64,000 nt of DNA from Rhodococcus sp. UNC23MFCrub1.1 (GCF_000686025.1 NZ_JMLQ01000006.1:186001-250000); one strand, 5' to 3'. Shown: positions 53,084 to 61,592, numbered from the stretch's first letter. A program made the numbers and translations. Notes: generated from the letters alone by a model not told the origin.

Positions 53084-53950
53084 TCACGGCCGCGGCAGGG
53101 ACGCCAGACGCTGCTTCTCGTGCTCCACGTCGAAGTCCGCGGGCGGCCACTGCAGGTCCAACGACGTCAGTGCTCCCGTCAGCAGCTCCGTGACGGCGAG
53201 GCGGCTGTACCATTTGTGATCGGACGGCACCACGTACCAGGGCGCCCACTCCGTGTCGGTGCGATCCAGGACCGCCTGGTACGCCTCCTGGTAGGCGACC
53301 CACTTCTCGCGCGCCTCGATGTCGCTCGGGTCGTACTTCCAGTACTTGTCCGGCCGGCGCAGTCGACGAGCGAGACGCTTGCCCTGCTGCTCCCACGACA
53401 GCGCCATGGCCACCTTGACGATGGTGGTGCCGCTCTCGACCACGCGGCGCTCGAAGTCGTTGATCTCGTCGTAGCGCGTGCGCCACACGCTGGGATGAGC
53501 GAGTTCGTTCACACGGACGATGAGGACGTCCTCGTAGTGGGACCGGTCGAAGACCCCGATCTGGCCCGGTCGCGGCAGCTTCTTCTCCACGCGCCACAGG
53601 AACGGGTGCGCCCGCTCCTCCTCCGTCGGGGTGCCGAAGGTCGCGTGATCGACACCCTGGGGCTCGACCATGCCGAGCACGTGCCGGACCATGCCGCCCT
53701 TGCCCGAGGTGTCCATCCCCTGCAGCACGAGCAGGACCGACCGGTGGTCGCCGCTCTTGCCGCAGGCGTACAGACGCTCCTGAAGTTCCGACAGGATCTT
53801 GCCGCGCGCCGACATCAACTCCTTGCCGGCGTCCTTGTCGCGATCGAAACCGGGCGTCGACGCGGCGTCCACCGTCGACCACGACGTGCCCGACGCGGCC
53901 AGGGCCGCGGGCAAATTCGTGGTGAAGCCGGGCGACGGTGAGCTGCTCAT
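53084..53950 (-). CDS. PPK2-family polyphosphate:nucleotide phosphotransferase (TIGR03709 type)
   Basis: 288-aa relative of PPK2 belonging to a different subfamily from the gene at 27.8 kb. Walker A is QGMDTSGKGGMVRHV, Walker B/lid IGVFDRSHYEDVLIVRVN, then KVAMALSWEQQGKRLARR and YVVPSDHKWYSRLAV. Class III PPK2s act on AMP and ADP and use short polyphosphate chains. Placed just downstream of sigF on the same strand, 30 bp away, so it may be expressed with the SigF module; inference. Confidence 0.85.
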   Translation of the reverse strand: MSSSPSPGFTTNLPAALAASGTSWSTVDAASTPGFDRDKDAGKELMSARGKILSELQERLYACGKSGDHRSVLLVLQGMDTSGKGGMVRHVLGMVEPQGVDHATFGTPTEEERAHPFLWRVEKKLPRPGQIGVFDRSHYEDVLIVRVNELAHPSVWRTRYDEINDFERRVVESGTTIVKVAMALSWEQQGKRLARRLRRPDKYWKYDPSDIEAREKWVAYQEAYQAVLDRTDTEWAPWYVVPSDHKWYSRLAVTELLTGALTSLDLQWPPADFDVEHEKQRLASLPRP

Positions 53951-53980
53951 CCCGCGAGCGTAGGCGTACGCCCCGCTTCT

Positions 53981-54772
53981 CTAGTGCAGTTCCTCGCGGA
54001 GTTGGGCGAGTGTCCGGGCGAGGAGACGCGAGACGTGCATCTGCGAGATCCCCATCTTCTCGGCGATCTGCGTCTGCGTCATGTTGCCGAAGAAGCGCAG
54101 CAGCAGCACGTTGCGCTCACGCTCGGGGAGCTTCTCGAGCAGGGGACGGAGAGCCTCGTGGTTCTCGACGTTCTCCATCTCCTTGTCGTAGTCACCGAGG
54201 GTGTCCGCCAACGACAGGCCCTCGGAATCGCTTCCGCTGGAAGCACTGTCGACCGAGAGTGTCTGGTAGGCGTTGCCTGCAGTGAGCCCCATCGCGACCT
54301 CGTCGCGGTCCAGGTCGAGATACTCGGCCAACTCGGAGACGGTCGGTGACCGCCCCTGCGTCTGCGACAGATCCGCGATGGCACGGGAGAGCTGCAGGTG
54401 CAGTTCCTTCATGCGCCGAGGGACGCGGACGGCCCATCCCGCGTCACGGAAGTGCCGGCGTACCTCGCCCATGATCGTGGGTACCGCGAAGGACACGAAA
54501 TCGGATCCGCGTTCGACGTCGAAGCGATCGACCGCGTTGACCAGCCCGACGCGGGCGACCTGCACCAGATCGTCGTGCGCCTCACCGCGGCCGTCGAATC
54601 GGCGGGCGATGTGTTCGGCGAGTGGCAGGCACCGCGTCACCAGCTCGTCGCGCAGCTTGCCTCGCAGGGGATCGCCCTCGGGCAGCGTGCGGATGCGGGT
54701 GAAGCGCTCGGCGACGTCGGCGTACTCGTCCGCCGAGCGCCGTGACTTCGGCTTGCGTTCGCTTGTCGTCAC
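53981..54772 (-). CDS. sigF: SigF/SigB-type stress sigma factor
   Basis: 263-aa group 3 sigma-70 factor. Region 2 starts DPLRGKLRDELVTRCLPLAE and has FDGRGEAHDDLVQVARVGLV, region 3 GRSPTVSELAEYLDLDRDEV, and region 4.2 helix-turn-helix QTQIAEKMGISQMHVSRLLA. There is no region 1.1. It directs stress and stationary-phase genes through GTTT/GGGTA-type promoters. GTG 54772 overlaps the rsbW stop, so translation is coupled and the sigma factor is made with its own inhibitor, as in mycobacteria (usfX-sigF). Confidence 0.93.
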   Translation of the reverse strand: MTTSERKPKSRRSADEYADVAERFTRIRTLPEGDPLRGKLRDELVTRCLPLAEHIARRFDGRGEAHDDLVQVARVGLVNAVDRFDVERGSDFVSFAVPTIMGEVRRHFRDAGWAVRVPRRMKELHLQLSRAIADLSQTQGRSPTVSELAEYLDLDRDEVAMGLTAGNAYQTLSVDSASSGSDSEGLSLADTLGDYDKEMENVENHEALRPLLEKLPERERNVLLLRFFGNMTQTQIAEKMGISQMHVSRLLARTLAQLREELH

Positions 54773-55200
54773 TCGTCCCAGCCGTGCTTGCTCTTGGTGA
54801 ACTCGATGGTGGTCGAGACGACACCGCGCTCGTCCTCGGACTGCGACGTCGACACGGAGTCGGTCAGGGCGTTGAGAACGTGCCAGCCGAAACCGCTGGC
54901 GTCGAGATCGGCGCCGGCCTCGGTCGTCGTCGTCACCGACACGTGGAGAGCGTCGTCCGCGGTGAGGAAACGGCACACCATGCGGGCACCCGGGGTGGCA
55001 CGCACGATGAGGCGGCTGCAGGACTCGTCGATGGCGAGCCGGATGTCGGCGATGCTGTCCAGATCGAAGTCGTCCTGGGCGGCGAGTGTCGCGGCCACGG
55101 CGCGAGTGACCGACAGCTGGCTCGCGTCGGCGTGGACACCGAGCTCGATGGTGGCGTCGGCCCCCTCCGTGTTCGGCTCCGTCGTGATGGCCCGTGTCAT
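54769..55200 (-). CDS. rsbW: Anti-sigma factor RsbW-like (GHKL kinase fold)
   Basis: 143-aa serine kinase-fold anti-sigma factor that binds SigF. The N-box region IRLAIDESCSRLIV corresponds to E-x3-N of GHKL enzymes but has Ser/Arg in place of Asn, and the G1 box reads SGFGWHVLNAL, so ATP binding may be altered. ATG 55200 has a GGGAG site; an in-frame ATG at 55212 would add four residues. It overlaps sigF and is transcribed from a SigF-type promoter upstream, so the operon is autoregulated. Confidence 0.85.
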   Translation of the reverse strand: MTRAITTEPNTEGADATIELGVHADASQLSVTRAVAATLAAQDDFDLDSIADIRLAIDESCSRLIVRATPGARMVCRFLTADDALHVSVTTTTEAGADLDASGFGWHVLNALTDSVSTSQSEDERGVVSTTIEFTKSKHGWDE

Positions 55201-55547
55201 GAGGTCTCCCACTTCTTCGTGTCGCGTGTCGGTTCAGACGAACCTCGTACGTGTTCGACCGGTCGAGATTACCCGGGGGCCGTCGTCGCAAAACGTGCAC
55301 CGTACCGGCGGCGTCTCCCGCGGCGTCGCTCGATGTTCACCCGGATCCTCACCGAAGTGGTTGGCAGACCGCTCCGGGTAGCGTAGGTTCAGAGACAGGT
55401 TGAGTCAGCAGCCGACGTACGAAGCACCGTCGATGGTCGCTCGGACTCCTTTCCATCAACCGCCACTCATTCTGCAGTCGCGGACGGGTTCTTTCTCCTG
55501 CAGCACCATTGCTCTGCTTCTCCAGCTAGATCGGCATTTGGAGAATC
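55201..55547. other. Divergent control region between rsbW-sigF and STAS gene
   Basis: 347 bp without a gene. Toward rsbW it contains the SigF-type promoter at 55269-55294. Toward the STAS gene it has a GGGTAG at 55376 without a matching -35, a TAGATC box at about 55527 and a GGAG ribosome site just before ATG 55548. Nothing else was seen. Confidence 0.6.
55269..55294 (-). promoter_or_regulatory. SigF-type promoter of rsbW-sigF
   Basis: On the minus strand GTTTT (55294-55290), 15 bp, GGGTAA (55274-55269), a near-exact match to the actinobacterial SigF/SigB consensus GTTT-N15-17-GGGTA. It lies 69 bp upstream of the rsbW start, giving positive autoregulation. Confidence 0.8.
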
Positions 55548-55913
55548 ATGACTGTTTCGACTTCACACGCATCCACCACCACCACTCTCGGCGACGACGT
55601 CGTCATGCTCGGCGGACTCATCTCCGTCGTGCGCACCGACTCGGAGACCACGTACCGCGTCACCGGCAGTGTGGACCTGTCCAACTCGTCCACCTTCTCG
55701 GACGTCGTGAGCAACGACGTCGAGGCGGGACGAAGCATCGTGCTCGATTTGTCCGGAGTCGACTTCTTCGGCACCGCAGCACTTTCCGTCGTGGCGGGTC
55801 TCGACGACCGCAGCGCGGCGAACGGTTCCCACCTGACCCTCGTGGTCGGCGACGCGGTCACCCGCGTCATGGGTGCCGCTCGGTGGGAGCCCACCGCACG
55901 CGTGGTCCGCTGA
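55548..55913 (+). CDS. STAS-domain anti-anti-sigma factor (RsbV-like)
   Basis: 121 aa. STAS domain with GSVDLSNSSTFSDVV and the conserved SIVLDLSGVDFFGTAALSVV strand-loop. The phosphorylated residue of SpoIIAA-type proteins (usually Asp-Ser-Ser/Thr-Gly) is Thr in FFGTAAL, a common actinobacterial form. Unphosphorylated it should bind RsbW and free SigF. It is divergent from rsbW-sigF, so partner and antagonist share a control region. GGAG just upstream of ATG 55548. A strong terminator follows. Confidence 0.85.
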   Translation: MTVSTSHASTTTTLGDDVVMLGGLISVVRTDSETTYRVTGSVDLSNSSTFSDVVSNDVEAGRSIVLDLSGVDFFGTAALSVVAGLDDRSAANGSHLTLVVGDAVTRVMGAARWEPTARVVR

Positions 55914-55967
55914 CCACCCTGCACCGAAACTCGGCGTGATCCGGTTCGTCCGGGTCGTCGCTCCCCC

Positions 55968-56002
55968 CTGCCCCTGTCGCCGGTTCCCGGTGGCAGGGGC
56001 AG
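55968..56002 (+). terminator. Terminator after STAS gene
   Basis: CTGCCCCTG pairs with CAGGGGCAG, continued by CCGG/CCGG around a TTC loop: a stem of about 15 bp with two mismatches, ending 30 bp before the PHP gene. Confidence 0.8.
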
Positions 56003-56033
56003 TGTCATGTCCGGGGCCGTAGGCTCTGACGGC

Positions 56034-57068
56034 ATGGAACCTGTTGCCGCACTGCGAGAGGTGGCGTTCTGGCTCGAGCGGTCGCGGGCCGAGACGCGCC
56101 GGGTCAAGGCCTACCGCACCGCCGCCGACGTCCTGGCCGCACTGGACGCCGACAGGATGGCCGAGCTCGCTCGCACCGACGGCTGGACCACCCTGCGCGG
56201 CATCGGTCCGAAGACCTCCGCGGTCGCCGCGGCGGCCGCGGCCGGCGAGGTTCCCGAGTACCTCCTGCAACTGCGCGCCGAGGCACAGCCCATCGGTGTC
56301 GGCGGCGAGGAACTGCGAACAGCTCTGCGCGGGGATCTGCACACTCACTCCGACTGGTCGGACGGGGGAAGTCCGATCGAGGAGATGGCGGAGACCGCGC
56401 GCAGGATCGGGCACGAGTACTGGGTGCTCACCGACCATTCACCGCGTCTGACCGTCGCCCACGGGCTCTCCGCCGACCGACTGCGCGCCCAGCTCGAGGT
56501 CATGGACGAGGTGCAGCGACGCTTCGAGACCGACGGCGGGCGGCCGATGCGGGTGCTGACCGGCATCGAGGTCGACATCCTCGACGACGGGTCGCTGGAC
56601 CAGGAGCCGGAGCTGCTCGACGACCTCGACATCGTCGTCGCGAGCGTCCACTCCCACCTGCGCGCGGACAGCGCCACGATGACGGCGCGCATGATCGCCG
56701 CGGTGACGAACCCGCAGGTCGACGTTCTCGGCCACTGCACCGGCCGTCTCGTCGAGGGCGGACGCGGCACCCGCCCCGAGTCGACGTTCGACGCCCGTGC
56801 CGTGTTCGAGGCGTGCCGTGACCACGGGACCGCGGTGGAGATCAACGCGCGTCCCGAGCGCCAGGACCCGCCGGAGCGGTTGATGGAGCTCGCTCTGGAG
56901 ATCGGCTGCCTGTTCAGCATCGACACCGACGCGCACGCCCCCGGCCAACTCGACTGGCTCGGCCACGGTTGTGCGCGTGCCACCGCGGTGGGCGTTCCGC
57001 CGGACCGTATCGTCACCACCTGGCCGGTCGACCGGTTGCTGGACTGGGCGTCGTCGGACGGAGCGTGA
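56034..57068 (+). CDS. PHP-domain phosphoesterase with N-terminal HhH (PolX C-terminal-like)
   Basis: 344 aa. Residues 1-85 hold a DNA-polymerase-beta-type 8-kDa/HhH region with RVKAYRTAADVLAAL and LRGIGPKTSAVAAA. The PHP domain begins with GDLHTHSDWSDG (His103, His105, Asp107), then LTDHSPRLTVA, EVDILDDGSLD, SVHSHLR, GHCTGRL and INARPER for the metal site. It looks like the C-terminal nuclease half of PolX without the polymerase part; probably a histidinol-phosphatase-like or 3'-end-processing enzyme. ATG 56034 lies 8 nt after TAGGCT. It overlaps the next gene as GTGA. Confidence 0.8.
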   Translation: MEPVAALREVAFWLERSRAETRRVKAYRTAADVLAALDADRMAELARTDGWTTLRGIGPKTSAVAAAAAAGEVPEYLLQLRAEAQPIGVGGEELRTALRGDLHTHSDWSDGGSPIEEMAETARRIGHEYWVLTDHSPRLTVAHGLSADRLRAQLEVMDEVQRRFETDGGRPMRVLTGIEVDILDDGSLDQEPELLDDLDIVVASVHSHLRADSATMTARMIAAVTNPQVDVLGHCTGRLVEGGRGTRPESTFDARAVFEACRDHGTAVEINARPERQDPPERLMELALEIGCLFSIDTDAHAPGQLDWLGHGCARATAVGVPPDRIVTTWPVDRLLDWASSDGA

Positions 57069-59437
57069 CGCGGGCAGGTACCGGTCCCCGAGAGGAAAAG
57101 CGGGCAAAGAACGGGCAGAGTGCGTCGAAGGTGGAACAATCGCGAGGTGTTGCTGGGGGCGGAAACGGGTCTGGGGGCGGAGACGTGGTGACGGGAAGCC
57201 TGAACTCGGGTGGCCTGAACTCTGGTGGTTCGGACTCGGGCGACGCCGGCGACAGGCGCACCGTTCTGGCAGCGCTGACGGCGATCTCCGAGTCGTCCCA
57301 GGACGGCGTCGTGGTCTTCGATCGCAACACCTCCGTGCGGTACGCCAATGCCGCCGCCCGCACCATCCTCGAGTTCCCGGCCCACGAGAACCCGTCCGCG
57401 CGAGACCTCGTCGCGGACACGGCCGCCTCGACACTCGACCTCATTCTCGCCGAGCTGAACGCCACGGGAGCCTGGACAGGTCGGGTCGCGGTGGGAACTC
57501 CGGCCCGACCGATCCTGGTGTCCGCCTGGGTACTCGGGCCCACCGACGGCCACGAGGTCGTGGTCGCGACACTCGTGGACGGCTCCGAGCGGCAGGAGCG
57601 CGAGGAGGAGCTCGTCGACGCCCTCACCGCCGTCCGCCGCCGAGCGCGCGAGCAGCGCATCGTCGCCGGGCTCAACCGTGCGGCGCTCACCGGATCCTTC
57701 GACGACCTCGTGGCCACCGCTCTGCAGTCCATCGTGGACCTTGTCGGTGCCACGCACGCCGTGGTGTTCCGCCGACGCGGTGCGGACCGCCTGGCCGTCC
57801 ACGCGGCCACCTTCGAGCCGCCGGACGAGGAGACCCTGCCCTCGGGCACCGCGACGCTGGCCGGCTACGCGCTCGAGCGCGAGGAGGTGATCGTGTGCGC
57901 GGACAGCCGCGACGAGACCCGCTTCGACGTCACCCTGCTCGAGGACCACGACCTCCGCAGCGGTATCGCGGCTCCCGTCCGCGGGGGCGACGGCACGTGG
58001 GGTGTCCTCGTCGTCTATCGCACCGAGCCGCACACGCCGTCGGCCGACACGTTGTCCTTCGTCGTCACGGTGGCCGCGGTGCTGGCGTCCGCCGTGCGCC
58101 GGTCCGACCTCGAACGCGAGCTGCGATACCGCAGCCTGCACGACCCGCTGACGCAGTTGGCGAATCGCACGCTCGCGTACCAACGCATCGATTCCGCGCT
58201 CGGAGTCTCGCGCGAGGACGGCACGCTCACCGCGGTGATCCTGGTGGACCTCCACGACTTCCGCACCATCAACGACAGCTTCGGCCACGGAGCGGGGGAC
58301 GCGGTGCTCACGGCGGTGGCGCCGATGCTCACCCGCACCGTCAGGCCCTCCGACACCGTCGCCCGCTTCGGCGGCGACGAGTTCCTGCTCGTGTGCCCGG
58401 GCCTGCGCAGCACCTTCGACGCCATCGGCGTCGCCCAGGGTGTGCTGGCCATGTTCCGCCGTCCGCTCACCATCGGGAACCGGACGACGACCGTCACCGC
58501 CTGCATGGGCATCTCGGTCGGGTACGGCGAGCACACCGCCGCGGAGATGGTCCGCCAGGCGGACGTCGCCATGGGCGGCGCGAAGAAGGAGGGGCCGGGG
58601 AGTTACGAGCTGTACGACAAGGTGCAGGGCGGAGAAGCGTTGCGGCGCTTGACCATCGCCTCGGAGCTCCGGTCCGCGATCGAGAACGACGACCTCGACG
58701 TGGCGTACCAACCCGTGTTCGACATCCGATCCGGACGCATGACCGGGGTCGAGGCGCTCGCGCGGTGGACCACGTCGAGTCTCGGCGTCGTCGGGCCCGA
58801 CGAGTTCGTTCCCGCCGCCGAACGCGCGGGCCTGATCGGGCCGCTCGGCAGCTGGGTGCTGCGCCGGGCGTGCACCGAGGCCGCGCGCTGGCAGACCGGT
58901 GATCCGGTGGAACTTCGCGTCAACGTCAGTCCGCTGCAGCTTCGTCAGCGCACGTTCGCGTCGTCCCTCGCCGACACGCTCGAGCGCACCGGTCTCGCCC
59001 CGGATCTGCTGGGCATCGAGATCACCGAGACCCTGTGGCTCGAGGACACGTCCGCCGTGAAGAACAACCTCGACGAGCTGCACCGGATGGGCATCAAGAT
59101 CCTGCTGGACGACTTCGGTGTCGGCCACAGCTCGCTGGACTACCTGACGCGCTTCCCGATCCTCGACGCCATCAAGATCGATCGATCGTTCGTCGCCGAC
59201 CTGCCGACCGAGCAGTCGGAGGCGGTCATCCGCGCCGTCGTGTCGGTGGCCGACGCGTTCGGTCTCGACGTGGTGGGCGAGGGCGTGGAGACCACGGCCC
59301 AACTCGACAGCCTCGTCCGGTGCGGATGCGGGTACGCCCAGGGCTACCTGATGGCGCGACCACTACCGCCGGGCGACGTGACCGCCCTGGTGGCGTCCGG
59401 GGGTCGGATGAATGTCGATGCCGGACCTGCTCGGTGA
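57065..59437 (+). CDS. PAS-GAF-GGDEF-EAL protein, c-di-GMP turnover
   Basis: About 790 aa, from GTG 57065 (GTGA overlap); GTG 57185/57188 are alternatives that drop a Gly/Ser-rich N-terminus. Order: PAS-like (about 65-180), GAF (about 195-350), GGDEF with intact RFGGDEF at 434-440, EAL with GVEALAR at 562-568, plus LLDDFGVGHSS and KIDRSFV. Both catalytic cores look complete, so it may make or degrade c-di-GMP depending on the sensor domains. There is no membrane helix. Its last 75 bp overlap the end of the opposite-strand diguanylate cyclase gene. Confidence 0.88.
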   Translation: MTRAGTGPREEKRAKNGQSASKVEQSRGVAGGGNGSGGGDVVTGSLNSGGLNSGGSDSGDAGDRRTVLAALTAISESSQDGVVVFDRNTSVRYANAAARTILEFPAHENPSARDLVADTAASTLDLILAELNATGAWTGRVAVGTPARPILVSAWVLGPTDGHEVVVATLVDGSERQEREEELVDALTAVRRRAREQRIVAGLNRAALTGSFDDLVATALQSIVDLVGATHAVVFRRRGADRLAVHAATFEPPDEETLPSGTATLAGYALEREEVIVCADSRDETRFDVTLLEDHDLRSGIAAPVRGGDGTWGVLVVYRTEPHTPSADTLSFVVTVAAVLASAVRRSDLERELRYRSLHDPLTQLANRTLAYQRIDSALGVSREDGTLTAVILVDLHDFRTINDSFGHGAGDAVLTAVAPMLTRTVRPSDTVARFGGDEFLLVCPGLRSTFDAIGVAQGVLAMFRRPLTIGNRTTTVTACMGISVGYGEHTAAEMVRQADVAMGGAKKEGPGSYELYDKVQGGEALRRLTIASELRSAIENDDLDVAYQPVFDIRSGRMTGVEALARWTTSSLGVVGPDEFVPAAERAGLIGPLGSWVLRRACTEAARWQTGDPVELRVNVSPLQLRQRTFASSLADTLERTGLAPDLLGIEITETLWLEDTSAVKNNLDELHRMGIKILLDDFGVGHSSLDYLTRFPILDAIKIDRSFVADLPTEQSEAVIRAVVSVADAFGLDVVGEGVETTAQLDSLVRCGCGYAQGYLMARPLPPGDVTALVASGGRMNVDAGPAR

Positions 59438-60394
59438 CCGACGCTTCGACACGTACATGTTCTCGTCCGCGAGCGACCACGACGCGGTGATGCTGCCGGC
59501 CTCGGTGACCGTGCTCCAGCCGACCGACATCGGCACATCCGCCGCGTGGGCGGAGGACTCCAGGGCCGTGAGCATGCCGTCGACGTCGGTGGCGTCGCGG
59601 TCGAACACCAGGACTCCGAACTCGTCGCCGCCGAGACGGGCCACGACGTCCGACTCGTGAGCCCACGCCCGCAGCAGTTCGGCGGCGCGTCGGATCACCC
59701 GGTCTCCCGCGGCATGGCCGTGCCGGTCGTTCACCTGCTTCATCCCGTCGAGGTCGACGACCACCACGGCGCCGGGGTCGGCGAAGCGAGTCCAGCGCGC
59801 GTCCTCGGGCTCGAGCACCCGGTTCCATCCCCGCCTGTTGAAGAGTCCGGTGAGGGGGTCGGTCTCCGCCTCGCGCCGAGCCAGTTCGGCGGACCGCTCC
59901 GCGACCGCGCGGGCGTGGTCGGTCTCGAACACCGTGGTGAGCAGCCCGGACAGGAGATCGAGCAGCGCGGTCATGCCGGCGGGCAGCGGCCCGCTGATCG
60001 GCCGCGAGCCGAAACCGCACATCGTGCCGAACAGCGAGCCGTCCGCCCGCCGGATGGGCACACCGATGTACGACCGGACCGGGTCGTGCCCGGGTACGCC
60101 GATGCGCGGGATGCCCGCGTCGTCGAGGTCCTCCACGACGGACGGGATCTCGCCCTCGGTCATCGAATGGCACAGCGACTCGTTCCACCCCACGACGAGG
60201 CCGGTGTCGATCCCCAGGCCGTTGGTGTTGGTGCGCAGGAAGATCTGCTTGTCGTCGACGACGCGCGAGACGGCCCAGGCCGTCGCGGGAAGGATGCTGT
60301 CGAGATACGCGACGACGGCCGCGCCCGCGGCGTCGAAGGTGGAGAGCGCGGAGGGCGGCGGTGCGATCGAGGGGGGACGAGGTGGAACGGTCAC
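59363..60394 (-). CDS. GAF-GGDEF diguanylate cyclase
   Basis: 343 aa. N-terminal GAF domain (about 25-180, with YIGVPIRRADGSLFGTMCGF) and GGDEF domain with DPLTGLFNRRGW and an intact RLGGDEFGVL. It probably makes c-di-GMP in response to a ligand. GTG 60394 is chosen because AGGA lies 6 nt upstream; 67 extra residues in the longer frame are not family-like. A TAGAAT box at 60488-60483 (minus strand) is a good -10. The 3' end overlaps the EAL gene tail to tail by 75 bp. Confidence 0.87.
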   Translation of the reverse strand: MTVPPRPPSIAPPPSALSTFDAAGAAVVAYLDSILPATAWAVSRVVDDKQIFLRTNTNGLGIDTGLVVGWNESLCHSMTEGEIPSVVEDLDDAGIPRIGVPGHDPVRSYIGVPIRRADGSLFGTMCGFGSRPISGPLPAGMTALLDLLSGLLTTVFETDHARAVAERSAELARREAETDPLTGLFNRRGWNRVLEPEDARWTRFADPGAVVVVDLDGMKQVNDRHGHAAGDRVIRRAAELLRAWAHESDVVARLGGDEFGVLVFDRDATDVDGMLTALESSAHAADVPMSVGWSTVTEAGSITASWSLADENMYVSKRRSPSRSGIDIHPTPGRHQGGHVARR

Positions 60395-60482
60395 GGTCTG
60401 TCCTGAGGGCGGAAGGTCGACCGCGGCACCCCCGGAACCGCGTGGCCGGTGAGTCCGGACCGAGTGTCGTCTGTCGGCACCG

Positions 60483-60514
60483 ATTCTAGCCCCCGGCGGG
60501 CGAGCACCTACCCT
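60483..60514. promoter_or_regulatory. Back-to-back -10 boxes, cyclase and PPOX gene
   Basis: Minus strand TAGAAT (60488-60483) for the diguanylate cyclase; plus strand TACCCT (60509-60514), 6 nt before ATG 60521, for the PPOX gene. Neither has a strong -35. Confidence 0.5.
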
Positions 60515-60520
60515 CGAATC

Positions 60521-61009
60521 ATGGCACCGACGTACGCAACAGCCGACCGAGTCGATCTCGATGCCCTGCATCGCTTCGTCGCCGAGCGGCATCACGCCAC
60601 CCTGGTCACCACGAAGCAGTCCGGTGGACTGCAGATCTCACCCGTGACCTGCGGGCTCGACGCGCAGGGGCGCATCGTCGTCTCGACGTACCCGCAGCGC
60701 GCGAAGACCGTGAACATCCGTCGGTCCTCGGCCGTCACGCTCTGCATCCACTCCGACGACTGGAACGGCCCCTACGTGCAGATCGACGGCACCGCGGAGG
60801 TCATCGACCTGCCCGACTCCGTCGAGCCGCTCGTGGACTACTACCGGGCGATCGCGGGCGAGCACCCCGACTGGGACGAGTACCGGCAGGCGATGGTGAC
60901 GCAGGGCAAGTCGATCATCCGGATCGCCATCGACACGTGGGGACCGATCGCGACCGGCGGATTCCCGCCGCCCGCGCAGGATCAGCCGGCCGACGAGTCG
61001 AACGGCTGA
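60521..61009 (+). CDS. PPOX-class F420-dependent oxidoreductase
   Basis: 162-aa split beta-barrel flavin/deazaflavin protein of the pyridoxamine-oxidase-like F420 family. Typical blocks are RHHATLVTTKQSGGLQISPV near 23-42, RAKTVNIRRSSAVTL for the cofactor phosphate and GTAEVIDLPD. In mycolata such proteins use F420H2 or bind FMN/heme precursors. ATG 60521 is 6 nt after TACCCT with no ribosome site, so it is probably leaderless. It converges with the PfpI gene, 7 bp apart. Confidence 0.83.
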   Translation: MAPTYATADRVDLDALHRFVAERHHATLVTTKQSGGLQISPVTCGLDAQGRIVVSTYPQRAKTVNIRRSSAVTLCIHSDDWNGPYVQIDGTAEVIDLPDSVEPLVDYYRAIAGEHPDWDEYRQAMVTQGKSIIRIAIDTWGPIATGGFPPPAQDQPADESNG

Positions 61010-61016
61010 CCCCGGC

Positions 61017-61592
61017 TCACTCGGCCGCGTCGAGAGCGGTGACGGCCTGGACCACGGCCTCGCAGAACGCGGGGATGTCGTCCGGGTTGCGGCTGGAGAT
61101 CAGGTTGCCGTCCACGACGACCTCCTCGTCCACCACCGTGCCGCCGGCGTTCCTGATGTCGGTACGCACGCTCGGGTACGAGGTCAGCGTGCGACCGCGT
61201 ACGACGTCGGCCTCGACGAGCGTCCACGGGCCGTGGCAGATCACCCCCACCGGTTTGCCGGAGTTCACGAAGTCGCGGACGAACGACACCGCGTCGGTGT
61301 CGAGGCGCAGCGTGTCGGGGTTGGTCGTTCCACCCGGCAGGACCAGCGCGTCGAAGTCGTCGACGGAGGCCTCGGCGACCAACTGGTCGACGGCGAAGGT
61401 GTCGGCGGGTTCGGTGTCGTTCTCGAAGGCCTGGATCTCACCGTGGGTCAGCGAGAGCAGCACCGTGGTCGCTCCGGCCTGATCGAGTGCCTCGCGGGGA
61501 GCGGTGAGCTCGATCTGCTCGACACCGTCCGTCGCGAGGAACGCCACGGTGCGGCGGGCCGACCCGGAGTCGGTGTTCGGAGTGTCAGTCAT
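61017..61592 (-). CDS. DJ-1/PfpI family protein (type 1 glutamine amidotransferase-like)
   Basis: 191-aa DJ-1/PfpI-fold protein. The nucleophile elbow is VICHGPW with the conserved Cys, preceded by ALVLPGG with the oxyanion glycines and the Glu in GVEQIEL. Closest to YhbO/PfpI stress proteins, which act as deglycases or peptidases (debated). AGAGGT lies ahead of the ATG at 61592. A SigF-type promoter lies at 61647-61672 on this strand, so it is probably stress-induced. Confidence 0.85.
   Translation of the reverse strand: MTDTPNTDSGSARRTVAFLATDGVEQIELTAPREALDQAGATTVLLSLTHGEIQAFENDTEPADTFAVDQLVAEASVDDFDALVLPGGTTNPDTLRLDTDAVSFVRDFVNSGKPVGVICHGPWTLVEADVVRGRTLTSYPSVRTDIRNAGGTVVDEEVVVDGNLISSRNPDDIPAFCEAVVQAVTALDAAE

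Noticed and set aside
55355..55381. Possible SigF promoter upstream of the STAS gene (GGGTAG at 55376)
   Set aside because: The hexamer is right but the position 15 bp upstream reads AAGTGG, and the GGTTGG nearby is only 11 bp away, so spacing does not fit.
57181..57240. Short Gly/Ser/Asn repeat at the start of the GGDEF-EAL gene as a variable repeat locus
   Set aside because: Only two imperfect 15-bp units; too little to argue for length variation.
56345..59302. 985-codon open frame antisense to the PHP and GGDEF-EAL genes
   Set aside because: It is entirely opposite to two well-supported proteins and its translation has no family pattern.
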